Shown: positions 1 through 7,801, counted from the stretch's first letter. The stretch is DNA of 64,000 nt from Coprococcus sp. OM04-5BH (GCF_003482105.1 NZ_QULM01000001.1:992001-1056000); one strand, 5' to 3'. The notes: generated by a model not told the origin, from the letters alone. Translations and numbers: made by a program.

Positions 1-1322
1 ATGATCTGGTGCACTGGGAGGAGCTTCCTACAGCGCTCTATCCGGGCGAGGGCGACGAGCCGGATGCATCAGGAGTATGGACTGGATCAGTCATATACGG
101 CGAGGGCAAATACCATGCATTCTATACAGGCTACTGCCTCACCGCAGAGTATCAGCAGACCATATGCCACGCTACAAGCGATGATGGAATCACGTGGGTG
201 AAGGATGCAGCCAATCCGGTCATCACACCTATGATAGAGCTTTACGAGAAGCTTGACTGGAGAGATCCATATGTATTCTACAATGAGGAGGACAAATGTT
301 ACTGGATTCTCATATCAGCGAGAAGGTTGGATATGCCGATAACCAGAAGAGGATGTATAGTTCTCTACAGATCAAAGGATCTGGTCAACTGGGAATATTA
401 CGGACCGATATATTCACCGGGACACACCAACTGTCCTGAGTGCCCTGAGATGTACAAGATGGGAGACAATTGGTATCTCTCATACTCAAGATTCTCAGAA
501 TATGTAAATACAATATACAGAGTTGCAAAGTCACCATTTGGCCCATGGAGAAAGCCAAAGAAGGATGGCATAGGCGGAAGAAGATTCTACGCAGCCAAGT
601 CCATGCAGGATGATGACGGCAGACGCTTCTACTTCGGTTGGGCTCACGACAGAGCAGACAGAAGCGACAGAGGTGAATGGTACTGGGGCGGAACCTTCTG
701 CGTGCCGCACGAGGTAGTTGCCACAGCGGATGGAGGACTTGACGTAAAGCTTCCAAAGGAATATGAGCATGTATTTGAGAAGCCTGTGGCATGGGATTAC
801 ATCCCTGTACTTGGAAATGCAGAGCTTCACGGAGACAGACTGGTTGAGATGGATTCAGTAAGCACATGTACATACGGATTCCTTGGACACAACGAAGAGA
901 GCTACATGCTGAAGTGCAAGATCATGCCTAGAGAGGTGTATGACCATTTCGGTATACTGCTCAAGTCAGACAAGGAAGCAAGCGGATGCCTTCTCCTTGA
1001 GTTCGATGTGGCCATGCAGAGAGTGTCATTGGTAAATCTTCCTATGGGAGTTGACCCGTTCTGGGTTCAGTCCTGTCAGGCTGTGCCTCCTGCAACGGAG
1101 CCGGGCCCTGATGGAGTCAGAGTGTGCGAGAAGACATTTGACATAACAGAGGGCAGCGAGATAGATGTGAAGATCATCGTTGACCATGATATGGTGGAGG
1201 TATTTGTCGGAGAACAGGTGGCATTTACATACAGGATATATGCAAAGCCTGAGTTTGAGACAGGACTTCTGGCACAGGATGCAAGAGTAGAATTCTATGA
1301 CATAGAGATTACAGGAAAGTAA
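1..1322 (+). CDS. GH32 family beta-fructosidase (5' end outside window)
   Basis: Glycoside hydrolase family 32, which hydrolyses beta-fructosidic bonds in sucrose, sucrose-6-phosphate, levan or inulin-type fructans. The visible part is about 440 residues. It enters already in frame: the codons before position 9 read D-L, giving DLVHWEELPTALYPG, a typical GH32 stretch downstream of the nucleophile motif. The nucleophile Asp motif (WMNDPNG type) is therefore upstream of the window. The RDP transition-state motif (DWRDPYVF) and the acid/base motif (CPECPEMY) are both visible, followed by the C-terminal beta-sandwich. No signal peptide can be judged because the N-terminus is missing. It ends 21 bp before a fructokinase gene, which fits an intracellular hydrolase whose fructose is phosphorylated next. 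The exact substrate is not decidable from sequence alone. Confidence 0.9.
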   Translation, partial: DLVHWEELPTALYPGEGDEPDASGVWTGSVIYGEGKYHAFYTGYCLTAEYQQTICHATSDDGITWVKDAANPVITPMIELYEKLDWRDPYVFYNEEDKCYWILISARRLDMPITRRGCIVLYRSKDLVNWEYYGPIYSPGHTNCPECPEMYKMGDNWYLSYSRFSEYVNTIYRVAKSPFGPWRKPKKDGIGGRRFYAAKSMQDDDGRRFYFGWAHDRADRSDRGEWYWGGTFCVPHEVVATADGGLDVKLPKEYEHVFEKPVAWDYIPVLGNAELHGDRLVEMDSVSTCTYGFLGHNEESYMLKCKIMPREVYDHFGILLKSDKEASGCLLLEFDVAMQRVSLVNLPMGVDPFWVQSCQAVPPATEPGPDGVRVCEKTFDITEGSEIDVKIIVDHDMVEVFVGEQVAFTYRIYAKPEFETGLLAQDARVEFYDIEITGK

Positions 1323-1343
1323 AATTCACAAGGAGGATCCAAC

Positions 1344-2309
1344 ATGGAAAAGAAATATGATGTTGTGGCTCTTGGTGAATTCCTGATAGACTTTACCCCT
1401 GCCGGAAGTACTGATTCCGGGATGAAGCTCTTCGAGCAGAATCCCGGAGGCGCTCCGGTAAATATGCTCACAGCAGTCAGCAAGGCCGGACTTAAGACCG
1501 CGTTTATAGGAAAGGTCGGGGATGACATGCATGGCAATTTCCTTATTGAGACGGCAAAGCAGGCAGGGATAGATACCAGAGGTATAGTTGTCGATGACAC
1601 GGTATTTACCACTTTGGCATTTGTCACTCTGGATGAGAACGGAGAGCGTGAATTCTCATTTGCCAGAAAGCCGGGAGCGGACACAATGCTTTGTTACAAG
1701 GAAGTGGATGCCGACCTGCTAAGAGACACAAAGGTGTTCCATATAGGTTCGTTGTCTCTCACGGATGAACCGGCCAGAACCACCACATTCCAGGCGGTGA
1801 GAGAGGCGAGAAAATACGGAGCGGTGATATCCTATGATCCAAATTACAGAGAGCCGCTGTGGGACAACAGAGAAAATGCGATGGAGAGAATGAAGAGTAT
1901 TCTCCCATTTGTAGATATAATGAAGCTTTCGGATGAGGAGACGGCACTCCTCACACCATTTGAAGATCCGAAGGAGGCTGCGGAGTATCTCCTTGGAACA
2001 GGCGTCAGACTTGTTGCGGTCACCCTGGGAAGTGAGGGTGTGCTGATATGCAGCAGGGATGGCAGCAGAAAAGTTCCTGGATTTGTCAGCCATGTGGTCG
2101 ACACAACCGGAGCTGGAGATTCGTTCTGGGGGGCATTTGTATCGCAGCTTATAAGGGCGGACAAGAGCCTGGAGGAATTCAGTATAGACGAGCTTGAAGA
2201 ATTTGCAAGATATGGAAATGCGGTGGCGAGCCTGTGTGTCGAGAAGCGCGGAGGACTCAGATCGATTCCTGAAGAGAGCGAGACATTTGAGAGACTCGCA
2301 GTAAAGTAA
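1344..2309 (+). CDS. scrK: Fructokinase, PfkB/ribokinase family
   Basis: Cytoplasmic sugar kinase of 321 residues, the usual PfkB length, expected to phosphorylate fructose to fructose-6-phosphate with ATP. The N-terminal GEFLIDFTP motif and the Gly-rich NPGGAPVNM substrate loop are present. The C-terminal ATP/anion-hole signature DTTGAGDSFWGAF carries the catalytic Asp. A strong AAGGAGG site lies 8 bp before the ATG. Its position 21 bp downstream of a GH32 hydrolase supports fructose as substrate and one transcript. A rho-independent terminator follows. Other hexoses cannot be excluded from sequence, but the context makes fructokinase the best call. Confidence 0.9.
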   Translation: MEKKYDVVALGEFLIDFTPAGSTDSGMKLFEQNPGGAPVNMLTAVSKAGLKTAFIGKVGDDMHGNFLIETAKQAGIDTRGIVVDDTVFTTLAFVTLDENGEREFSFARKPGADTMLCYKEVDADLLRDTKVFHIGSLSLTDEPARTTTFQAVREARKYGAVISYDPNYREPLWDNRENAMERMKSILPFVDIMKLSDEETALLTPFEDPKEAAEYLLGTGVRLVAVTLGSEGVLICSRDGSRKVPGFVSHVVDTTGAGDSFWGAFVSQLIRADKSLEEFSIDELEEFARYGNAVASLCVEKRGGLRSIPEESETFERLAVK

Positions 2310-2349
2310 GGGTACTACAATTTTTCACATAAAATTTTCCCTTAACCCT

Positions 2350-2381
2350 GAAGACCGGAGAGTTTCCGGTCTTCTTTTTTG
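2350..2381 (+). terminator. Rho-independent terminator after fructokinase
   Basis: Perfect stem AAGACCGGA / TCCGGTCTT with a 5-nt loop followed by a T-run, 40 bp after the fructokinase stop. It closes the fructan operon. About 100 bp of AT-rich sequence without a recognisable gene follow before the IS remnant. Confidence 0.9.
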
Positions 2382-2481
2382 TACAATCTAACATCAGTAT
2401 AATCATTCAAAAGTGCATTGACTCATAATTTCATTTCCTATAATATGTGGTTGGTGAACAAAAAAATAATCATTGGTCCTG

Positions 2482-3087
2482 TGTCAAGATTTAGCACAAA
2501 ATAAAATGAGAAGTTCTGCCAACTAAGCTGCCGGCAGAGAACATACCCTCTCATACATTTTTTCAAAGTCATTAGGAGACATATGGTCGCAGTGACTGTG
2601 AAGCCTAACGGTATTATAAAAGGGTTTGATATACTCGAATACAGGCCTATAGGCGTGTTTGTAGTTAATGATATTGAATCTGTTAAGCCATTCTCTTTTG
2701 ATTAAGGAATGAAAAGATTCGATTCAGAAAAAATCTGTATCCAGAGCGGGACACGCCTAAAAATTTCAGCATTCCGGAGTTCGCGCTTAAGACGAGCGAT
2801 TTCCTTCGCTTCTTCAGAAGCGTAATTATCGGAACCGATAACGGGAATATCGCCGTCATTATCTCTGAACTGGGGTTCCCAGCGGGCAGGGGTGCTGACA
2901 CCGATTCCCAGGTTCTTTGCACATTCAACCTGTAAGATCAGGGTGCTCCTTGCGATAGTTGATAGCATCCAACTTGAACTGCCTGGTGTGGTGAGCTTTT
3001 TGTCGTGACATAATGAGTTCCTCCTCATTCTTTATTATACAACATTTAAGGGGATATCTCATTTTGTTTTGTACTATTTAGATGCTA
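2482..3087. mobile_element. IS3-family insertion sequence, internally deleted derivative
   Basis: About 600 bp bounded by imperfect terminal inverted repeats. The left end contains TTAGCACAAAATAAAATGAG at 2491-2510. The right end, read on the minus strand, contains ATAGTACAAAACAAAATGAG (18 of 20 matching) at 3058-3077. Inside are the start of orfA, a few codons of the start of orfB and the last 60 or so codons of orfB, all on the minus strand; the DDE catalytic core is missing. Full IS3 elements are about 1.2-1.5 kb, so more than half has been lost while both ends are retained. It cannot encode its own transposase but could be mobilised in trans by a full copy. Confidence 0.8.
2523..3011 (-). 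pseudogene. IS3-family transposase remnant (orfA plus both ends of orfB)
   Basis: Read from 3011 on the minus strand, preceded by a GAGGAGG site, the first frame gives MSRQKAHHTRQFKLDAINY, a typical IS3 orfA start, and stops after about 28 codons. A shifted frame continues with VECAKNLGIGVSTPARWE (helix-turn-helix) and a leucine-zipper-like segment EEAKEIARLKRELRNAEI. The frame then changes to the orfB start FLGVSRSGYRFF. After an abrupt junction the last part reads ESFHSLIKREWLNRF and FYNTVRLHSHCDHMSPNDF, the conserved C-terminus of IS3 orfB. The A-to-B frame change is normal for IS3 (programmed -1 shift). The early orfA break and the missing catalytic core are damage. It is not functional. 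Confidence 0.85.
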
Positions 3088-3161
3088 ACACTATTAGAAA
3101 ATTATAATAAAATTGTAATTTATCGAGTTGCCTTTATAAAGAACTGTAAAGGAGAGATATT

Positions 3162-3482
3162 ATGGCTGTTGATAACGCAAGTCAGATTGACGCAATTGCA
3201 AACGATAAAGAAAATGCTTGTTTGGTACTCCTTATTACCGACCATTTGAATTGGGACAATGAGTTTGAACACTTGAAGATTTTACAAGATAAAATCAATG
3301 CGTATGTGGCTTTTATCGAAAGCAAACAGTACGATGAAATATACCCCAATGCTGATTTTAAGATGGCTATGATAGAAATCCGTTTCAAGTATGACATAAC
3401 AGATAGTTGCCAGAAATTTTTGCAAGTAGCTCAAGATCAATTAGGTCAGATAGGGATAAAAATCAAGGCACAGATTAGTTAA
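3162..3482 (+). CDS. DUF6572-like hypothetical protein
   Basis: Small soluble protein of 106 residues resembling the DUF6572 family in its N-terminal NASQIDAIA segment, the LLITDHLNWD motif and the central LQDKINAYVAFIESKQ helix. The family has no established biochemical role. Members I know of occur beside polymorphic-toxin immunity genes and in accessory gene sets, so an immunity-type role is possible but only inferred. A GGAGAG ribosome-binding site precedes the ATG by 8 bp. It is the first gene after the IS3 remnant and the first unit of the accessory gene series on the + strand. No signal peptide or membrane segment is visible. Confidence 0.65.
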   Translation: MAVDNASQIDAIANDKENACLVLLITDHLNWDNEFEHLKILQDKINAYVAFIESKQYDEIYPNADFKMAMIEIRFKYDITDSCQKFLQVAQDQLGQIGIKIKAQIS

Positions 3483-3532
3483 CATTTTCAAGTTTATAGA
3501 GTTAAAAAATATAAGTTAAGGAGGCATGTATT

Positions 3533-4201
3533 ATGAAAAAAGTAATCTATCTGCTTGTATTATGTATGGTGCTGGGAATGGCTGGATGTGGAACGAATCA
3601 AGAAAATAAAGAACCTGTGTCTGGAAATGTGTCCGTAGAAACAGAAAATAAAGAAAATGATGATGTAGTACAAAATGAGCAAATAGCAGATACTGGCTCA
3701 TATCCTCCATGTGTTATGGTTGATGGTGTTATATATAAAGACACAGGATATGTAGCGTCAATGCCTGGTTGTGGAACAATGGATGGAGAAATTGTGTCAA
3801 CAGTGGCAGGGACAGAGTTACCATCTGAAAATAATCAATCAAATTTCGGAAGCGGATATCATTATCAAAGGAGTTCTGAAGGTCAGCTCATAGTAGTCAT
3901 TGATGACGAACGAATCATATTTAGAGATATTGAAAAAGATGATACGTCTATTCCAATAGAGGTTATCAATTTTAATGCAAAAGTAAAAGAAATTACCGAT
4001 GATGGAGAACTTCTTGTAACGCATGTGAGTACAGCTGAAGGCTTTTGTCAGATGAATGATGGAGAGTATTATGTATCGGCAGAAAATTTAGCGGAAGATG
4101 TTCAGGTGGGAGATATCGTTACAATATGGTTTAATGGAATGATTCAAGAAACATACCCTGCTCAATTGGGGGTAGTTTATAGAATCATTAAAACACAATA
4201 A
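3533..4201 (+). CDS. Putative lipoprotein of unknown function
   Basis: A 222-residue exported lipoprotein. It has a charged start (MKK), a hydrophobic stretch and lipobox GMAGC with Cys at residue 19, followed by a Ser/Glu/Asn-rich linker to about residue 50. The remainder is a globular domain rich in beta-strand, in which the text VIYKDTGYVASMPGCGTMDGEI begins a recognisable unit, continuing to a C-terminal barrel-like segment (VQVGDIVTIWFNG). No domain family was identified with confidence. It has its own AAGGAGG site, stands as a single-gene unit, and is followed 6 bp later by the AAATTCCAGTTT motif that opens the 190-bp repeat. Location: outer face of the cytoplasmic membrane. Confidence 0.7.
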   Translation: MKKVIYLLVLCMVLGMAGCGTNQENKEPVSGNVSVETENKENDDVVQNEQIADTGSYPPCVMVDGVIYKDTGYVASMPGCGTMDGEIVSTVAGTELPSENNQSNFGSGYHYQRSSEGQLIVVIDDERIIFRDIEKDDTSIPIEVINFNAKVKEITDDGELLVTHVSTAEGFCQMNDGEYYVSAENLAEDVQVGDIVTIWFNGMIQETYPAQLGVVYRIIKTQ

Positions 4202-4207
4202 TTAGTC

Positions 4208-4398
4208 AAATTCCAGTTTGTAGGGAATAACAGCTAAGACAATTTTATAATAAAACAGCGACAGAGCATTTATGTGTAAAAGCATGAATGCTCTTTTTTT
4301 GTCTCTTCAAGGACAAAGAACAAGAAAGCAGCTTTTGGACAAATTGTCCAGAAGTTCAAATAAAAATGAAGGAGGACACCTGATGTATAGCAAAAATG
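4208..4398 (+). repeat. 190-bp direct repeat, copy 1
   Basis: About 191 bp repeated in the same orientation at 14851-15040 with roughly 90% or better identity. In order it holds the array motif AAATTCCAGTTTGTA, a terminator-type hairpin (AGAGCATT / AATGCTCT plus T-run), a perfect palindrome TGGACAAATTGTCCA at 4336-4350, a GAAGGAGG site and the first codons of a small reading frame starting MYSKN. The palindrome looks like a repressor operator. The two copies lie near the ends of the accessory gene array. Confidence 0.9.
4263..4300 (+). terminator. Terminator-like hairpin inside repeat copy 1
   Basis: Stem AGAGCATT / AATGCTCT followed by seven T residues. It would end transcription coming from the lipoprotein gene upstream. 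Confidence 0.75.
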
Positions 4399-4484
4399 GT
4401 ATTCCGTGGGTAAGACCACCCACACAGGACAAGAAGCATGGAGAGAATAATATCGGGAGGACAGAACAATGGTCGATGAATTGA
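4383..4484 (+). CDS. Small ORF MYSKN..., possible truncated gene
   Basis: A 33-codon frame beginning MYSKNGIPWVRPPTQDKK with a good GAAGGAGG site 8 bp upstream, directly after the palindrome of the 190-bp repeat. The same start (MYSKN) recurs in the second repeat copy at about 15026, where the frame diverges after five codons. This suggests both are 5' ends of one gene family whose bodies were replaced by different sequence. No known domain. It may be a real small protein or a remnant. Confidence 0.35.
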   Translation: MYSKNGIPWVRPPTQDKKHGENNIGRTEQWSMN

Positions 4485-4537
4485 CGCAGGAGTCGTTCCA
4501 GACAGGAAAGGCGATTGCTGCAAGCATGATTCTTTGA
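4469..4537 (+). CDS. Tiny ORF overlapping the MYSKN frame
   Basis: A 22-codon frame starting MVDELTQESFQTGKAIAA, with a GGGAGG site 8 bp before its ATG, overlapping the end of the MYSKN frame by 16 bp. The spacing suggests translational coupling, as in the start of a second gene that was later truncated. No function can be assigned. Confidence 0.3.
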   Translation: MVDELTQESFQTGKAIAASMIL

Positions 4538-4639
4538 TATAATCAATGCAAAAGTTTTACAAATCGCAATTTACCGAATAAGCTGATCGTGCCATATAAG
4601 GGACATTAGTCCCTTGGGCTTTTGCTCAAATTCCGGCTT

Positions 4640-4747
4640 ATGAGGATAAAACTTAGAGAATACAAAACGACTGACTATGAGCAATTGGAGCAATTATTTT
4701 ATAATACGGTACACAGTGTAAATGCAAAAGATTATACAAAAGAATAG
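4640..4747 (+). pseudogene. GNAT acetyltransferase N-terminal fragment, copy 1
   Basis: A 35-codon frame reading KLREYKTTDYEQLEQLFY and continuing NTVHSVNAKDYTKE before a TAG. This is the characteristic first helix and strand of a GNAT N-acetyltransferase, cut off before the acetyl-CoA-binding motif. The leader (TTCCGGCTTATGAGGATAAAA) is nearly the same as that before a second, shorter fragment of the same gene at 6699. It cannot be functional alone. Confidence 0.7.
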
Positions 4748-4756
4748 GAAGTAGAT

Positions 4757-5350
4757 ATGATAAAAATTGTGTGGTCGATAAATGATATAAATAAATATCA
4801 AACAGGAAGCTTACCGGATGACGCAGTAAAGATAGAAACACCGCAGAGTGTTGGTGAACTGATGAAAAAAGCAGTGCCAATTGCTGCAATTCTATGCGTT
4901 TTTCTTTTTATTGCTATGCTTTGTAAAACGATTATATGCAAGACAGTTGTAATCTCACCAATATTTATTCTGGTTGGATTTGCTTTCGGTTTTTTATTGT
5001 TAATAATTCATGAGTGGTTACATGGAATTGTTTATCCTAAGGAAGCAGATGTAACAATAGGTAGAATAAAAGGAAAGACAACATTTGTCGCATTAGCATC
5101 CTATCCATTGAAGCGAAATCAATTTATATTGATGTGCCTGTTGCCATTTGTTCTGGGATTGGTTCCGTTTATATTATTTGTAATTAGTCCTGCTGAATTT
5201 AGAGTATTTAATGGATTGAATTTTGGCATGGCATGTATGGGTATGGTATCGCCATTTCCGGATGTGTTTAATGTTCTTGCCGTTTTAAGAAATTCTGAAA
5301 AAAGCGATTCAATAATGTTCTACAAGAACGATATGTATAAGATTTCTTAA
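4757..5350 (+). CDS. DUF3267 family membrane metallopeptidase-like protein
   Basis: Integral membrane protein of 197 residues with about four hydrophobic helices (roughly residues 40-58, 66-85, 126-147 and 153-172). An HEWLHG motif near residue 92 lies just after the second helix and matches the HExxH zinc-binding signature of the DUF3267 putative zincin family. Substrate and physiological role are unknown. An AGGAAG site precedes the ATG, which lies only 9 bp after the truncated GNAT fragment, so a junction between two mobile units probably runs there. The sequence downstream (5351-5493) shows no intact gene. Confidence 0.7.
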   Translation: MIKIVWSINDINKYQTGSLPDDAVKIETPQSVGELMKKAVPIAAILCVFLFIAMLCKTIICKTVVISPIFILVGFAFGFLLLIIHEWLHGIVYPKEADVTIGRIKGKTTFVALASYPLKRNQFILMCLLPFVLGLVPFILFVISPAEFRVFNGLNFGMACMGMVSPFPDVFNVLAVLRNSEKSDSIMFYKNDMYKIS

Positions 5351-5493
5351 ATTTCTGGTTGATTGTACAGTTGATCAGATAGGAAAATATAAATCTGCAA
5401 CTCAAAATATTTTGAAGAAAAGCACATAATACCAGACATAGATATTGAAGAAAAGCATACGACGTCAATGGAAAGAATTTTTCAGAGATTGAT

Positions 5494-5784
5494 ATGATTA
5501 AAAGACAGATGATTACTGCATCTGGGAGAGAATTGTTTTATCATACATGGGAAAAGAATGGGAGTACACATTATTATGAAGTAGATTTTTTAATATCAGA
5601 AGGAAGCAAGATAAATGCATTTGAAATCAAGTCTTCCGGAACAGGAAAACACGAATCAATAAAGGAATTTTCCAAAAAACTTTCCCAAAATGTGAATAAG
5701 GTATTTTTAATATCACAAAAAGATGTAGGAAGAGAAGAAAATTTATTATTGAAGCCATTTTATTTTATTCCGTTTTTAATATGA
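5494..5784 (+). pseudogene. C-terminal fragment of a DUF4143-type AAA ATPase
   Basis: The 96 codons read MITASGRELFYHTWEKNG, then YYEVDFLISEGSKINAFEIKS and a basic C-terminus. This is the conserved end of the large ATP-binding proteins with a C-terminal DUF4143 domain, which has a PD-(D/E)xK-like fold; those proteins are about 400 residues or more. The Walker-type ATPase part is absent and no continuation was found in 5351-5493, so this is a 5'-truncated remnant. There is no clear ribosome-binding site. Confidence 0.7.
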
Positions 5785-5866
5785 TTTAATCATGTTACAC
5801 GTTGATAAATCGGAATTTGTAAATCTGATTGATTTTATAATACAAAGTATTGGGGAGAAATAATAT

Positions 5867-6283
5867 ATGTTAGATTTAAAAATCAAATACAACGAACTAA
5901 CAGCAGAGCAATTTATTGAATTATGGGAAACAGTATGGGGAGATGGACCATCTCTTGAGCAAACAAGACTAGCAATGAAACATACCATATTTAGAGTTTC
6001 TATATGGGACGGAGATTGCATTGTTGCTATGGCAAGAATGAATGGCGATATGGGACTTAATTATTATATTAAAGATGTTGTTGTCAGACCTGAATATCAG
6101 GGAAAAGGTATTGGAAGAATATTAATAGATGAATTAAGAAGGTTTATAAATAACAATGGAGTAAAAGGAACAGATATTTTTGTGGAGCTATGTGCGGTTC
6201 CAGATAAGATACCTTTTTATGAAAAATTTGGATTTGAAGCAAATGAGGCACAAAGATTAAAAATTTTTCATCATGTCGAGTAA
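5867..6283 (+). CDS. GNAT family N-acetyltransferase
   Basis: A 138-residue cytoplasmic acetyltransferase. Motif A is clear at about residues 69-84 (KDVVVRPEYQGKGIGR, containing the Q/RxxGxG/A acetyl-CoA pyrophosphate loop). The C-terminal IPFYEKFGFE segment is the conserved motif-B region. The substrate is unknown; small GNATs of this type acetylate amines, antibiotics or protein N-termini. It has its own GGGGAG site and stands as a single-gene unit: AAATCGGAATTTGT lies 60 bp upstream, and an AAATTCAAGTTTATA motif begins 5 bp after the stop. Confidence 0.88.
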   Translation: MLDLKIKYNELTAEQFIELWETVWGDGPSLEQTRLAMKHTIFRVSIWDGDCIVAMARMNGDMGLNYYIKDVVVRPEYQGKGIGRILIDELRRFINNNGVKGTDIFVELCAVPDKIPFYEKFGFEANEAQRLKIFHHVE

Positions 6284-6288
6284 TATTA

Positions 6289-6324
6289 AAATTCAAGTTT
6301 ATAAAATTAAGAAAGTGGAATTTA
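6289..6324 (+). repeat. Array hairpin motif between GNAT and DUF3784 genes
   Basis: AAATTCAAGTTTATA just after the GNAT stop pairs imperfectly with GTGGAATTTA at 6315-6324, immediately before the AAGGAGG of the next gene. This is a complete two-armed copy of the recurring array motif. Confidence 0.6.
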
Positions 6325-6339
6325 AGGAGGAGTATGTAA

Positions 6340-6675
6340 ATGAAATTAGCAGATTTAGCAACAGGCTCTGATTGGATAGTGTGGATTGTCTTTGCGATAT
6401 TTGCTGTACTTTCTATTATTTTACTTTCTTGACATGGAAGCTGGTTCATTTCTGGATATAATACAGCTTCAAATGAAGAAAAGGAAAAATATGATGAAAA
6501 GAAGTTATGCAGAACAATGGGAATTGGAATGTCTATTATAGCAATTCTTGCATTAACTATGGGCTTGTTTGAAAATATTTTGCCCGCATTTTTTGTATAT
6601 ATTGCATTGGGGATTATTTTGGTTGATGTCGTGGTAATTATCATTTTAGGAAACACACTATGCAGAAAGCAATAA
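6340..6675 (+). pseudogene. DUF3784 family membrane protein with an in-frame TGA
   Basis: A 111-codon frame with a good AAGGAGG site. It reads a first membrane helix (WIVWIVFAIFAVLSIILLS), then an in-frame TGA at 6430-6432. It continues in the same frame HGSWFISGYNTASNEEKEKY and DEKKLCRTMG, followed by two more membrane helices to a TAA at 6673. The GSWFISGYNT...EEKEKYDEKKL text is the hallmark of DUF3784, small membrane proteins of unknown function. The TGA falls where a Gly codon (GGA) would fit, so a single G-to-T change explains it. Nothing resembling a selenocysteine insertion context is evident. It is probably a fresh pseudogene. Confidence 0.8.
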
Positions 6676-6687
6676 CTTCCAGTTTAT
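6674..6687 (+). repeat. Array half-motif AACTTCCAGTTTAT
   Basis: Overlaps the stop codon of the DUF3784 frame and leads straight into the second GNAT fragment. It has the same placement relative to a stop codon as the other copies. Confidence 0.55.
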
Positions 6688-6698
6688 GAGGATAAAAC

Positions 6699-6770
6699 AT
6701 GAAACTTAGAGAATACAAAACGACTGACTGTGGGCAGATCTTGCTCGATAGATTGTTAAGGGGGGAGTAG
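6699..6770 (+). pseudogene. GNAT acetyltransferase N-terminal fragment, copy 2
   Basis: A 23-codon frame, MKLREYKTTDCGQILLDRL and a few more residues before TAG. Its first ten residues are the same as those of the fragment at 4640, behind an almost identical leader. Coding identity ends at about codon 13, only a few base pairs before the next complete GNAT gene. The parent cassette was cut at two different points in two places. Confidence 0.65.
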
Positions 6771-6773
6771 GAA

Positions 6774-7238
6774 ATGAACGAGATTTCATACAGAAAGACT
6801 ACAAAAGATGATATGGAAATCCTTATGAAGCTGAGACTTGAAATGCTTAGAGAGGTAAATGACCTGTCCGGTGAGTATGAATATGATGAGGATTTTGTCT
6901 CTGAGAGCAGGAAGTATTTTGAGTCAGGTGAGCAGACTACAGTTATTGCGTTTGATGGGGAAACTACCGTAGGCTGTGCAAGCCTATCCTATATATGGAT
7001 TATGCCGACATTTTCGCACCCGACAGGCAATCGGGCGCATTTGATGAATGTTTATACCCGTGCAGATTACAGAAGAAGAGGCATCTCTAAGAAGATGGTT
7101 GAGATTCTGATTGAAGAGGCAAAGGAAAATGGTGTGACAGAGATAAGTCTGGATGCAACAAAGATGGGAAGACCTTTGTATGAAGTATTAGGGTTTCAGG
7201 CATCAGATTCATGTATGGGGATGGAATTGAACGGGTGA
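6774..7238 (+). CDS. GNAT family N-acetyltransferase
   Basis: A 154-residue acetyltransferase. The N-terminal strand ISYRKTTKDDMEILMKLRLE is typical, and motif A is LMNVYTRADYRRRGISKKM at about residues 91-109 (RRRGIS binding loop for the acetyl-CoA pyrophosphate). The C-terminus has LDATKMGRPLYEVLGF. The HPTGNRAHL stretch before motif A suggests a subfamily with a substrate loop. Substrate unknown. A GGGGGAG site precedes the ATG, which starts 3 bp after the truncated GNAT fragment. Confidence 0.88.
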   Translation: MNEISYRKTTKDDMEILMKLRLEMLREVNDLSGEYEYDEDFVSESRKYFESGEQTTVIAFDGETTVGCASLSYIWIMPTFSHPTGNRAHLMNVYTRADYRRRGISKKMVEILIEEAKENGVTEISLDATKMGRPLYEVLGFQASDSCMGMELNG

Positions 7239-7361
7239 TTTCGGTGAATATTAGATAAAGTTAATCTGATAAATGGAGGAACACAGTATACATTTGGTAA
7301 AAGTAAAAATAGAAAAAGATGATAACACAATAAAATACATAAAAATGATTCCAAGGTTGAA

Positions 7362-7487
7362 ATGACATATGAGTATGAAGTCAGTGGTTATGGACTCAAG
7401 ACAGAGCAATTGGATATGAAATCGTTAGCCCGGGTAATAAGGTTTAACAAAGAACTTTGGGATGAAGTCGAAAATAATCCGGATTAA
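7362..7487 (+). pseudogene. Unrecognised gene remnant
   Basis: A 42-codon frame (MTYEYEVSGYGLKTEQLDMK onward, ending ELWDEVENNPD). A possible earlier part, VKVKIEKDDNTIKYIK, lies in another frame behind a GGAGG site at 7276-7280. One frameshift would join the two into a roughly 65-residue protein. No domain is recognised. It is reported because both halves look coding, but confidence is low. Confidence 0.3.
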
Positions 7488-7511
7488 TCGTATACACGGA
7501 TAAAGCGGAAG

Positions 7512-7769
7512 TTTATGGTATGCACATCTGATAGCGGTATGAAATTATATGAGATATAAGAATATCCGGATCATGAATATATTACCGGATATCGTGCATG
7601 GAATGTAACTTATTTTATTGACGTCATTTATGGTGCTGATGTGCATTATTATATTAGCATGAAAAGGGGCTTTATTATGACACCTGAAACTGAGATAGTA
7701 AAAAAGCAAATATTTTCAACAGCAAATGCGGAAATATTGCTTGAGGAAAATGAGGCAAAAAGGTACTGA
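7512..7769 (+). pseudogene. Unrecognised gene remnant with an internal stop
   Basis: The frame reads VCTSDSGMKLYEI, then TAA at 7557-7559, and continues in frame EYPDHEYITGYRAWNV, YFIDVIYGADVHYYI and SMKRGFIMTPETEIVKKQIF to a TGA at 7767-7769. The acidic and aromatic composition is that of a real soluble protein, but I do not recognise the family. The internal stop and the lack of a proper start make it a remnant. Together with the previous fragment it fills the 560-bp stretch between two intact genes. Confidence 0.35.
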
Positions 7770-7801
7770 AACCACGACTTTATGAGAGAGGAGAAGGAAA
7801 G

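Noticed and set aside
1295..1684. 129-codon minus-strand frame over the fructokinase start
   Set aside because: Antisense shadow of two clearly coding genes, with no ribosome-binding site.
4551..4640. Possible riboswitch or small RNA between the tiny ORFs and the GNAT fragment
   Set aside because: A short hairpin (GGGACATTAGTCCC) is present, but no conserved riboswitch core or anti-terminator could be recognised.
6430..6432. TGA in the DUF3784 gene as selenocysteine
   Set aside because: The family position is Gly, not Cys, and no selenocysteine insertion element or selenoprotein context is apparent.
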